Assembly (NCBI GenBank): GCA_036375275.1 | Contig: DASUSF010000132.1 | Coordinates: 1 to 11,835 of the forward strand | DNA: 11,835 bases | Direction of reading: 5' to 3' | Source of the DNA: DASUSF01 sp036375275 | Lineage (GTDB): Bacteria; Pseudomonadota; Alphaproteobacteria; Geminicoccales; Geminicoccaceae | Shown: positions 1-5,939 of the stretch, one piece after another | How positions within the stretch are numbered: the first letter of the stretch is position 1 | Layout: each line of letters opens with the position of its first letter | Made by a program: the position numbers and the translations under genes | Notes under the pieces: model-generated | The model's input: the letters and a program-made list of their open reading frames with translations, nothing else | What the model was told of the DNA's origin: nothing | The model's database searches: none

Positions 1-140
1 AGCCGGGCCTGGGCGCGCGCGAGCGCCGCCTCGACGTCGAGCATCCGCTGGAGCCGCGCCTGGTCGTCGAACAGCGCGTTCATCGCGGCGGTCGAGAACA
101 GCTCGCCCAGCACGCTGGAATCGATCGGGTGCACCGTCAC
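1..140 (-). CDS. 3-carboxy-cis,cis-muconate cycloisomerase-like protein, N-terminal fragment
   Basis: Only the first 46 codons are present; the gene runs off the left edge. The peptide has a short lead followed by LFSTAAMNALFDD and LQRMLDVEAALARAQA. This resembles the N-terminus of PcaB-type 3-carboxy-cis,cis-muconate cycloisomerases of the fumarase/adenylosuccinate lyase superfamily. PcaB acts in the cytoplasm in the protocatechuate branch of the beta-ketoadipate pathway. I chose the GTG at 140 because an AAGGAG ribosome-binding site at 151-156 lies 10 bases upstream; a second in-frame GTG at 134 would be 16 bases away. The catalytic SS-containing loop of the superfamily lies outside the window, so another lyase such as adenylosuccinate lyase (PurB) remains possible. 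It is divergent from the olsB-like gene across 207 bases. Confidence 0.65.
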   Translation of the reverse strand, partial: MTVHPIDSSVLGELFSTAAMNALFDDQARLQRMLDVEAALARAQAR

Positions 141-347
141 CTGAACGACACTCCTTCTGCAAGAACGGCCCGCCCGGCGCCGGGACCGAACCCGGGGGAG
201 CTTGCCGCCGCGCGCGGCGTTACGCTAGCCCTTGCGGCGCAGAACCTCTGGCGCCCATCGGTGCTGGACGAATTCGCCGTAGAGGCTAAGTTCGGAGACC
301 GCGGTCATACATTCGCCGCACGCTCGATCTAGGACTTCCGGCGTCGG

Positions 348-1208
348 GTGATCGGACGGGTTGCACTTGCAGTTGAGAGCAGACGGGAGCCGGCGACGCT
401 GCGCACGCGAGACGACATTCTCGGCACCGACGGCGGCCTGAAGGTCGAGCTCGCGACCACGCCGGAAGCGGTCGCGGCGGCTCAGCGGCTGCGTTACCGG
501 ATCTTTTACGAGGAGCTGGGGGCGACCCCGACCGACGAGGCGATCCGGCACGGCCGCGACATGGACCGCTTCGACCACTGGTGCGACCACCTGCTGGTGG
601 TCGATCGGGCGCGCTCCGGAAGTCCGGTGGTCGGCACCTACCGCATGCTCCGGCGGACGGTCGCCGAACGACGGGGCGGCTTCTACTCCGAGGGCGAGTA
701 CGAGCTCGGGCCGATCCGCGCGTTCCCGGGCGAGATCCTCGAGGTCGGGCGGTCGTGCGTCGATGCCGCCTACCGCAGCCGGGCGGTGATGCAGCTCCTC
801 TGGCAGGGCATCGCGGCCTACGTCTGGCGCCACCGGATCGGCCTCCTGTTCGGCTGCGCGAGCCTGCCGGGTACGCGACCGGATCAGATGAAGCCGGCGC
901 TCGCGTTCCTGCACCACACCTACCTCGCGCCCGACCGGCTGCGCCCGCGGGCGCTCGAGCACCGGCACGTGCCGCTCGACGTGCTGCCGGCGGAAGCGGT
1001 CGACCCGGCGGCGGCATGGCGTGAGCTGCCCCCGCTGATCCGCGGATACCTCAGGCTCGGCGGGAGGGTCGGCGACGGCGCGGTGGTCGACCCGCAGTTC
1101 AACACCACCGACGTGTGCATCGTGCTCGAGACCGAGCAGGTGACCCAGAAGTATCTCCGCCACTATCAGCAGGTCGGCGGCCGGACCGCGGAACGCGTGA
1201 GCGTGTGA
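348..1208 (+). CDS. olsB: GNAT-fold L-ornithine N-alpha-acyltransferase (OlsB family)
   Basis: Predicted 286-residue enzyme of the OlsB/hemolysin-like GNAT family. OlsB transfers a 3-hydroxyacyl group from acyl carrier protein to the alpha-amino group of ornithine, making the lyso-ornithine lipid that OlsA then acylates. Family signatures seen in order are LRYRIFYEELGA (about 49-60), DRFDHWCDHLLVVD (about 73-86), VGTYRML, FYSEGEYELGPI, EILEVGRSCVDAAYR (about 129-143), LLFGCASLPGT, FLHHTY, LPPLIRGYLRLGGRVGDGAVVD and FNTTDVCIVL. The start is uncertain: GTG 348 is the only start codon between the TAG at 330-332 and the conserved domain, and it has just a weak AGGA 13 bases upstream. No olsA partner is visible. 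The 3' end overlaps the convergent desaturase frame as written. A related N-acyl amino acid synthase is the main alternative. Confidence 0.83.
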   Translation: MIGRVALAVESRREPATLRTRDDILGTDGGLKVELATTPEAVAAAQRLRYRIFYEELGATPTDEAIRHGRDMDRFDHWCDHLLVVDRARSGSPVVGTYRMLRRTVAERRGGFYSEGEYELGPIRAFPGEILEVGRSCVDAAYRSRAVMQLLWQGIAAYVWRHRIGLLFGCASLPGTRPDQMKPALAFLHHTYLAPDRLRPRALEHRHVPLDVLPAEAVDPAAAWRELPPLIRGYLRLGGRVGDGAVVDPQFNTTDVCIVLETEQVTQKYLRHYQQVGGRTAERVSV

Positions 1209-2239
1209 CCGGCCGCGGGGCCGGGATCCCCGTCGGCCAGCCGCCCGGCCTCGCGGCCCCGGCGATGCCTCAGGGGACGACGGGGTCGCGCGCGTTCGTG
1301 GCGGCAGCGTCGTGCCGGCACCACGATCGGGCCCCGGAGCTGCCGCCAGGGAATGGTGAGGTAGCTCCCGACGAAGGCGCTCCGGTCGGTCTCGAACGCC
1401 TGGGGCAGCGCCTGCCATGGCGTGCCCGGGTGGCGGTGATGGGTGCCGTGCAGGTTGCTGTTCAGGATCAGCCGCCCGAGCGCCCGTGGGACCGCCATGT
1501 CGTAGCCCTGCGTCGAGTCGCCGGTCGCGCCGCCGTAGTGGGGCGCGTTGTCCATGAACGACACCAGGAAGGCGCGGCCGAGCAGGACCAGGGCGAGCAG
1601 CGGCCACGCGCTGCCGTAGAGCCAGAACGCCAGCCCGAAGAGCGCGAGGATGATCAGCGCGTCGCGCCGCGTCCCGCCGAGCCGGCGCGCGTCGAGGAGC
1701 TGCCGCTCGGCCCGGTCCGCCATGTTCCGGGCGCGCGGATCCGCGCCGTAGAAGATCTTCCGGACCAGCGGCTGCAGCAGCCGGCGCGGCAGCAGGCAGA
1801 GGAGGGTGCTCGCGAGCTCCACGGCGTGGAGGCCGACCAGCAGCCGGACGTAGTAGACCAGCCGGGCGGCGCGCCCGGTCCGCCCGGCGTCGAGCAGGTC
1901 CGGCCGCTCCGGCTCGGCGCCGTTCAGCGCATGGTGCGCGAGGTGGCCGAAGCGCAGCAGCTCGTAGGGCGAGCCGAACCCGATCGCGAGCAGCCGGCCG
2001 AGCCGGTCGTTGATCCGCCGGTCGGGGTGCAGGCTGCCGTGGATCGCCTCGTGGATCGTCGCCCAGTGGGTCACGGTGAGCGGCACGAGCGGCACCAGCA
2101 GCCAGCCGAAATGGATGCTCGCGGGCAGCAGCCCGAGCGGCAGGACGATGAAGATCAGCCCGTTCAGCCCCAGCAGCAGCAGGACGATCACGAGGTTGAG
2201 CCGGACGTCCTCGATCCTGCGCGGCGCTGCGATGGCCAT
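1166..2239 (-). CDS. Membrane fatty acid desaturase, di-iron histidine-box type (C-terminus doubtful)
   Basis: Read as 357 residues from ATG 2239, which has GGAGGAG 6 bases upstream. It is an integral membrane di-iron desaturase or hydroxylase: the three histidine boxes are HEAIH (63-67), HLAHH (99-103) and HGTHH (264-268). Hydrophobic stretches lie at about 14-38, 45-57, 125-150 and 194-228. Such enzymes insert a double bond or hydroxyl into acyl chains in the inner membrane; the substrate cannot be read from sequence. After about residue 307 the frame becomes an Arg/Pro-rich tail that overlaps the 3' end of olsB by 43 bases. A shift to another frame there gives a more ordinary short tail with AATNARDPVVP and a TGA at 1270-1272, before the olsB stop. 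A frameshift near 1310-1322 is therefore likely, either real or a sequence error. Its position beside olsB suggests membrane-lipid modification. Confidence 0.85.
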   Translation of the reverse strand: MAIAAPRRIEDVRLNLVIVLLLLGLNGLIFIVLPLGLLPASIHFGWLLVPLVPLTVTHWATIHEAIHGSLHPDRRINDRLGRLLAIGFGSPYELLRFGHLAHHALNGAEPERPDLLDAGRTGRAARLVYYVRLLVGLHAVELASTLLCLLPRRLLQPLVRKIFYGADPRARNMADRAERQLLDARRLGGTRRDALIILALFGLAFWLYGSAWPLLALVLLGRAFLVSFMDNAPHYGGATGDSTQGYDMAVPRALGRLILNSNLHGTHHRHPGTPWQALPQAFETDRSAFVGSYLTIPWRQLRGPIVVPARRCRHERARPRRPLRHRRGREAGRLADGDPGPAAGHTLTRSAVRPPTC

Positions 2240-2276
2240 GCTCGACTCCTCCACGCCGCGCTGATGAGGGCCAGCA

Positions 2277-2292
2277 GCGCCCGGCCGGGCGC
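2277..2292. repeat. 16-bp perfect palindrome in the desaturase 5' leader
   Basis: GCGCCCGGCCGGGCGC equals its own reverse complement. It lies 38 bases upstream of the desaturase start codon, between that codon and the candidate promoter at 2341-2369. It could form a cruciform or RNA stem or bind a dimeric regulator. In such GC-rich DNA chance palindromes are common, so the role is unknown. Confidence 0.35.
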
Positions 2293-2340
2293 CGGGCGAG
2301 GGCGAACGGAGCCCGCGGCAGACCGTCGGCCCGCGCAGCG

Positions 2341-2369
2341 ATTGTGTGGCAGGAGCCCCGACCGGGCAA
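2341..2369 (-). promoter_or_regulatory. Candidate sigma-70 promoter for the desaturase gene
   Basis: On the minus strand TTGCCC (2364-2369) and CACAAT (2341-2346) are separated by 17 bases. Each hexamer matches the sigma-70 consensus at four of six positions. The site lies about 100 bases upstream of the desaturase start, in the 171-base gap after the ornithine-cyclodeaminase-like gene. Promoters of GC-rich alphaproteobacteria are poorly predicted by consensus, so this is tentative. Confidence 0.35.
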
Positions 2370-2410
2370 CGCCTCCGAAGCACGCGCTCCGGGATCGCCG
2401 CCGGCGCGGC

Positions 2411-3409
2411 TCAGGCGAACGGCAGCCGCGTCCCGATGCCCGCCGCCCGGGCCTTCTCCGCCATCGCGTGTCCGAGCGCGACGTCCGAGGTGGCAAGCCC
2501 GCGGTGCCAGAACAGGATGGTCTCGTCGTCGCGCTCGCGACCCGGCTTCAGGCCGGCGACGATCTCACCGAGCTCGGCGTGCAGGTTGGCTTCGGAGAGA
2601 CGGCCGCTGTCGACGTGGCGGCGGAGCGCGCCGAGGTGGCCGGCCCGCGCCTGGCCCCAGTCGTCGACCACGATCTTGTCCATGACGTCGGTGAGGTCGA
2701 GCTCGACCGCGCTCATCGTCCCATAGGGCACGACGGTCGCGCCGCGCCCGATCCAGGCGGTCCGGAGCAGCGGCTCCGGCGCCTCGAGCCGCGAGGCCTC
2801 GACCATGATGTCGGCGCCGGCGAGGCAGCTCTCCCAGTCCGGCGTGGCCCGGACCGGCTTGCCGAGCTCCGCGCTCAGGCGGGCGGCGAACGCGTCCCGG
2901 CTCTCGACGCGCCGCGAATGGACCCGGATCTCCTCGAAGTCGAACAGGTGGTCGAGCAGGCGGACGTTCCAGTACGCCGTGCCGCGCGCCCCGACGTGAC
3001 CGAGCACGCGGCTGTCCGGGCGCGCGAGGTGGCGGGCGCCGAGGGCGGTGAGCGCGCCGGTCCGCATCTCGGTGATCGCGGTGGCGTTGAGCAGCGCCTT
3101 GGGCATGCCGGTGCGCGGATCGGCGAGGTAGAGGATCGCCATCTCGCTCGGCAGCCCGCGCTGCCAGTTGTCGACATAGTCGCCGACCACCTTGACCCCG
3201 GCGACGCCGAGCGGCGCCACGTAGCCGCGCAGCACGTTGAAATGGCCGCGGAAGGCCGGATCGGGCTCGAGGTGGACCCGCGGCTCGAGCTTGACCTCGC
3301 CCCGCCCCTGGGCCAGGAGGCCGGCCTCGACCGCGGCCAGGATCTCGCTGTCGGTGAAGCCGAGCGCCTCGATGTCGGCGCCGGAGAGAACGAAGAGATC
3401 CTGATCCAT
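2411..3409 (-). CDS. Ornithine cyclodeaminase / mu-crystallin family protein (possibly tyramine oxidase subunit B-like)
   Basis: 332 residues from ATG 3409, with AGAAGG 7 bases upstream. The family binds NAD(P) and acts on amino acids or imines (ornithine cyclodeaminase, ketimine reductase, alanine dehydrogenase). Seen here: GVKVVGDYVDN (71-81), LADPRTGMPKALLNATAITEMRTGAL (split at about 95-120), a nucleotide-binding turn VLGHVGARGTA (135-145), VPYGTMS (227-233), KIVVDDWGQARAGHLG (245-260) and LGEIVAGLKPGR (280-291). Near the C-terminus, where many family members have an F-x-S-x-G stretch, it reads LFWHRGLATSDVALG. From memory this and GHVGARGTAYWNVRLLD resemble proteins annotated tyramine oxidase subunit B. 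No amine oxidase partner lies in the window, so substrate and activity are open. It is divergent from the SMP-30-like gene across 93 bases, so the two may share a control region. Confidence 0.8.
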   Translation of the reverse strand: MDQDLFVLSGADIEALGFTDSEILAAVEAGLLAQGRGEVKLEPRVHLEPDPAFRGHFNVLRGYVAPLGVAGVKVVGDYVDNWQRGLPSEMAILYLADPRTGMPKALLNATAITEMRTGALTALGARHLARPDSRVLGHVGARGTAYWNVRLLDHLFDFEEIRVHSRRVESRDAFAARLSAELGKPVRATPDWESCLAGADIMVEASRLEAPEPLLRTAWIGRGATVVPYGTMSAVELDLTDVMDKIVVDDWGQARAGHLGALRRHVDSGRLSEANLHAELGEIVAGLKPGRERDDETILFWHRGLATSDVALGHAMAEKARAAGIGTRLPFA

Positions 3410-3502
3410 GGCGCGCCCTTCTCCTTCGCGCGGGGGCTCGCGCCCGCCAACCCGACGTGCATGATGCGCGCCGGATGCCGGCGGGGAAAGCGGGAGGCGC
3501 AG

Positions 3503-4441
3503 ATGAGCGAGGTCGAGATCCGGGAGGTGACGGACGGGCTGCGGTTCCCCGAGGGACCGATCGCGCTGCCCGACGGCTCGGTGCTCGTGGTCGAGATCGC
3601 GCGCCGCTGCCTGACCCGGGTCGCTCCGGACGGCACCCGAACCATCGTGGCCGAGCCCGGCGGCGGCCCGAACGGCGCCGCGCTCGGGCCCGACGGCAAG
3701 GTCTACGTGTGCAACAACGGCGGCTTCGAGTTCGCGGACGACGGCGACGGGCGGATCCGCCCGGTGCGCGAGGCTTGGGACTACAGTGGTGGCCGGATCG
3801 AGCGGATCGACCTCGACACCGGCCAGGTCGAGGTGCTGTACCGGGGCACCCACGAGCTGCCGCTCCGCGGCCCCAACGACCTCGTCTTCGACGGTCGGGG
3901 CGGCTTCTACTTCACCGACCTCGGCAAGGTCCGGACCCGCGAGCTGGACCGAGGCGCGCTGTTCTACGCCAGGGCGGACGGCTCGCTGATCCGGGAGGTC
4001 GCCTTCCCCCTGATCACTCCGAACGGAATCGGCCTCTCGCCGGACGACCGCACGCTCTACGTCGCCGAGACCGAGGCCGCACGGCTCTGGGCGTTCGACA
4101 TCCTGGAGCCGGGCGTGCTCCGGAAGGCGCCCTTCCCGTCGCCGCACGGCGGCCGGCTGGTCGCGGCGCCCGGCGGCCGCTACCAGCGGTTCGATTCGCT
4201 GGCGGTCGAGGCCTCGGGACGGGTGTGCGTCGCGACCCTGGTGCACGGCGGGATCACGGTCGCCGATCCTGGAGGCGGCGTCATCGAGCACGTCCCGATG
4301 CCGGACCTCTACACCACCAACATCTGCTTCGGCGGCGAGGATCTCCGGACCGCCTACATCACCCTCTCCCATGCCGGGCGGCTGGTGGCCTGCCGGTGGC
4401 CGCGGCCGGGCCTCGCCCTGCACCATCTCAACCACAGGTGA
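3503..4441 (+). CDS. SMP-30/gluconolactonase/LRE-like beta-propeller hydrolase
   Basis: 312 residues from ATG 3503, preceded by GGAGG 5 bases upstream. In-frame ATGs at 3461 and 3464 lack a ribosome-binding site. The protein is a single six-bladed propeller of usual family length. Probable metal ligands are E17 in LRFPEGPI, N125 in GPNDLVFD, N174 in ITPNGIGLSP and D231 in FDSLAV. The C-terminal blade LYTTNICFGGEDLRTAYITLSHAGRL is typical of the family. Members hydrolyse sugar lactones or related esters with a divalent metal. No signal peptide is seen, so it is probably cytoplasmic. The substrate cannot be deduced. The divergent ornithine-cyclodeaminase-like neighbour hints at a shared catabolic theme, but that is inference. 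Confidence 0.87.
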   Translation: MSEVEIREVTDGLRFPEGPIALPDGSVLVVEIARRCLTRVAPDGTRTIVAEPGGGPNGAALGPDGKVYVCNNGGFEFADDGDGRIRPVREAWDYSGGRIERIDLDTGQVEVLYRGTHELPLRGPNDLVFDGRGGFYFTDLGKVRTRELDRGALFYARADGSLIREVAFPLITPNGIGLSPDDRTLYVAETEAARLWAFDILEPGVLRKAPFPSPHGGRLVAAPGGRYQRFDSLAVEASGRVCVATLVHGGITVADPGGGVIEHVPMPDLYTTNICFGGEDLRTAYITLSHAGRLVACRWPRPGLALHHLNHR

Positions 4442-4500
4442 AGAGGAAGATCAGCAGTTTGCATACTGTAGAAACGGTTCGGATCGCGTATACCGGGGGA

Positions 4501-4524
4501 CACGCGGTCTCATTTATTCGCGTG
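4501..4524 (+). promoter_or_regulatory. Hairpin in the mtnK leader
   Basis: CACGCG (4501-4506) and CGCGTG (4519-4524) can pair as a 6-bp stem around a 12-base AT-richer loop. The stem ends five bases before the GGAG (4530-4533) of the short leader ORF, so it could affect ribosome access or mark a small regulatory RNA element. A second stem, ACCGG/CCGGT around a 5-base loop (4563-4577), lies inside the leader ORF. A weak TATACC at 4489-4494 could be a -10 box but has no convincing -35. I cannot match the leader to a known SAM or SAH riboswitch. Confidence 0.35.
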
Positions 4525-4539
4525 ACTCTGGAGACGCAA

Positions 4540-4629
4540 ATGAGCGATCCTCCGCGCCCGTTACCGGCATGCCCGGTCAGGCCGCTGGCGCGATGCGTCG
4601 AACACGAGCGGGGAGCAACCGCCACATGA
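4540..4629 (+). CDS. Short leader ORF overlapping the mtnK start
   Basis: 29 codons starting MSDPPRPLPACPVRPLARC, followed by an ordinary 10-residue tail ending in Thr. The ATG has a good GGAG six bases upstream (4530-4533). Its stop codon overlaps the mtnK ATG in the arrangement ATGA (4626-4629), which favours translational coupling or reinitiation. The peptide is rich in Pro and Arg and has two Cys. A control peptide for methylthioribose or sulfur metabolism is conceivable, but nothing proves translation. Alternatively it is the chance frame of an untranslated leader. Confidence 0.45.
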   Translation: MSDPPRPLPACPVRPLARCVEHERGATAT

Positions 4630-5939
4630 CACGGGAGGGCACCTTCGTGCTGCTGCACGGCCGTCCACCGGCCGGCTATCGCGAGCTGAGCCCGAGCCGG
4701 CTCGCGAGCTACCTGCTCGAGCTGCCGGAACTCGCCGCCGCTCTCGGCGGCCGGCCGCAGCTGTGGCGGATCGAGCAGGTCAGGGACAACGACATGAACC
4801 TCGTGTTCATGGTCGACGGCCCGGGGGGCCAGCTGTGCGTGAAGCAGGCCCTGCCGAGCGTCCGGCTCGGCGGACGGACGGTCGCGGTGCCGCTCGAGCG
4901 GACGATCTTCGAGGAGGCGGCGCTCACCTTCTACCGGCGGATCGCACCCGAGCGGATGCCGCGCGTGCTGCACTACGATTCCGAGCAGTTCATCCTCGTC
5001 ATGGAGCAGCTCGTCGGCTACGACAGCCTGCGTCGGGCGCTGGTCGCCGGCCGGCGGTTCGACCACCTGGCGGGGCAGGTCGGGGCGTTCCTCGCCGACA
5101 GCCTGTTCGCGACCTCCGATCTCGGGATGCCGGCGCTCGAGAAGCGCGAGCGGCTCGCCTTCTTCTGCGGCAACGGCGAGCTCCGGCACATCACCGAGGA
5201 GCTGGTCTTCACCGACCCGTTCGGCGCGACCGCCGCCGGCGCCTGGCTGTCCCCGGAGCTCGACCCGGAAGTGCGCGAGCTGCGCAACGACCAGGACATG
5301 AAGCGCGCCGTCGCGGCGCTCAAGCTCAAGTTCCTGGCCCAGCCGCAGGCGCTGCTCCACGGCGACCTGCACACCGGCTCGCTGATGGTGAGCCGGAGCG
5401 ACGTCAAGGTGATCGACGCCGAGTTCGCGGGCTTCGGCCCGATCGGCTTCGACATCGGCATGCTGCTCGGCAACCTGTTGATCGCCTATTTCACCCAGGC
5501 CGGCCGTGCCAGCGCCGAAGACCCGCGCGAGGCTACGGAAGCGTGGATCCTGGAGGTCGTGCAGCGGATCTGGAGCGTCTTCGCGGAGCGGTTCGTCGAT
5601 CTCTGGCGGGGCGCGGCCGGGGGCGACGGCGTGCCGGCCGTGCTGTTCGAGGGGCCGGGGGGCGCCGACTCGCGGCGCGTCATGGAGCAGAGCTACATGC
5701 GCGGCCTGTTCGAGGACGCGGTCCGCTTCGCCGGCCTCGCCATGGTCCGGCGGGTCATCGGGGTCCGCCCGGTGATCGATCTCACCACGATCCCGGACCG
5801 CGCGCGGCGGGCGACGGCCGAGCGGCGGATCCTGCTCCTCGCCCGCGAGCTGATCAAGGACGCGCAGCACGTCGAGGACCTGGCGCAGGTCGCCATGGTG
5901 GCGCGGGAGATCCGGGCCGGCAACATCACCCATGCCTGA
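4626..5939 (+). CDS. mtnK: S-methyl-5-thioribose kinase
   Basis: 437 residues from ATG 4626, with GGGGAG (4610-4615) 10 bases upstream; an in-frame ATG at 4593 is a less likely start. It phosphorylates methylthioribose to its 1-phosphate with ATP in the cytoplasmic methionine salvage pathway. Signatures of the aminoglycoside-phosphotransferase fold as used in MtnK: DNDMNLVFMV (54-63), ATP-site lysine in LCVKQAL (K73), LLHGDLHTGSLMV (243-255) with catalytic D247, KVIDAEFAGFGPIGFDIG (261-278) in place of the usual DPEFA, GLFEDAVRFAGLAMVRRVIG (360-379), and the C-terminal AERRILLLA helix. Length is slightly above the usual roughly 400 residues because of an N-terminal extension. The next step enzyme, MtnA, is not in the window. 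The stop overlaps the next gene by 8 bases. Confidence 0.93.
   Translation: MTREGTFVLLHGRPPAGYRELSPSRLASYLLELPELAAALGGRPQLWRIEQVRDNDMNLVFMVDGPGGQLCVKQALPSVRLGGRTVAVPLERTIFEEAALTFYRRIAPERMPRVLHYDSEQFILVMEQLVGYDSLRRALVAGRRFDHLAGQVGAFLADSLFATSDLGMPALEKRERLAFFCGNGELRHITEELVFTDPFGATAAGAWLSPELDPEVRELRNDQDMKRAVAALKLKFLAQPQALLHGDLHTGSLMVSRSDVKVIDAEFAGFGPIGFDIGMLLGNLLIAYFTQAGRASAEDPREATEAWILEVVQRIWSVFAERFVDLWRGAAGGDGVPAVLFEGPGGADSRRVMEQSYMRGLFEDAVRFAGLAMVRRVIGVRPVIDLTTIPDRARRATAERRILLLARELIKDAQHVEDLAQVAMVAREIRAGNITHA

Noticed and set aside
206..219. GC-rich palindrome as an intrinsic terminator
   Set aside because: CGCCGCGCGCGGCG is a perfect palindrome but has no T-run after it on either strand and no loop; chance is likely in this composition.
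129..332. 67-codon plus-strand frame upstream of olsB
   Set aside because: It starts inside the antisense of the PcaB-like gene, has no ribosome-binding site and low-complexity content.
225..2369. 714-codon minus-strand open frame across the olsB gene
   Set aside because: It is Arg/Ala/Pro-rich, has no domain signal over most of its length and lies antisense to the clear OlsB signatures; typical of open frames in GC-rich DNA. Only its last part near 225 is noted as a weak candidate.
2411..4435. Longer minus-strand frame extending the ornithine-cyclodeaminase-like gene to 4435
   Set aside because: The extension is antisense to the SMP-30-like gene. A good ribosome-binding site at ATG 3409 and the family N-terminus fix the start.
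1115..4441. 1108-codon plus-strand open frame
   Set aside because: Only the part from 3503 is a recognisable protein (SMP-30-like). The rest is antisense to the desaturase and ornithine-cyclodeaminase-like genes.
4442..4625. SAM/SAH-type riboswitch upstream of mtnK
   Set aside because: mtnK is SAM-riboswitch controlled in some Firmicutes, but I could not fold this leader into any known SAM or SAH class; only simple short stems are seen.
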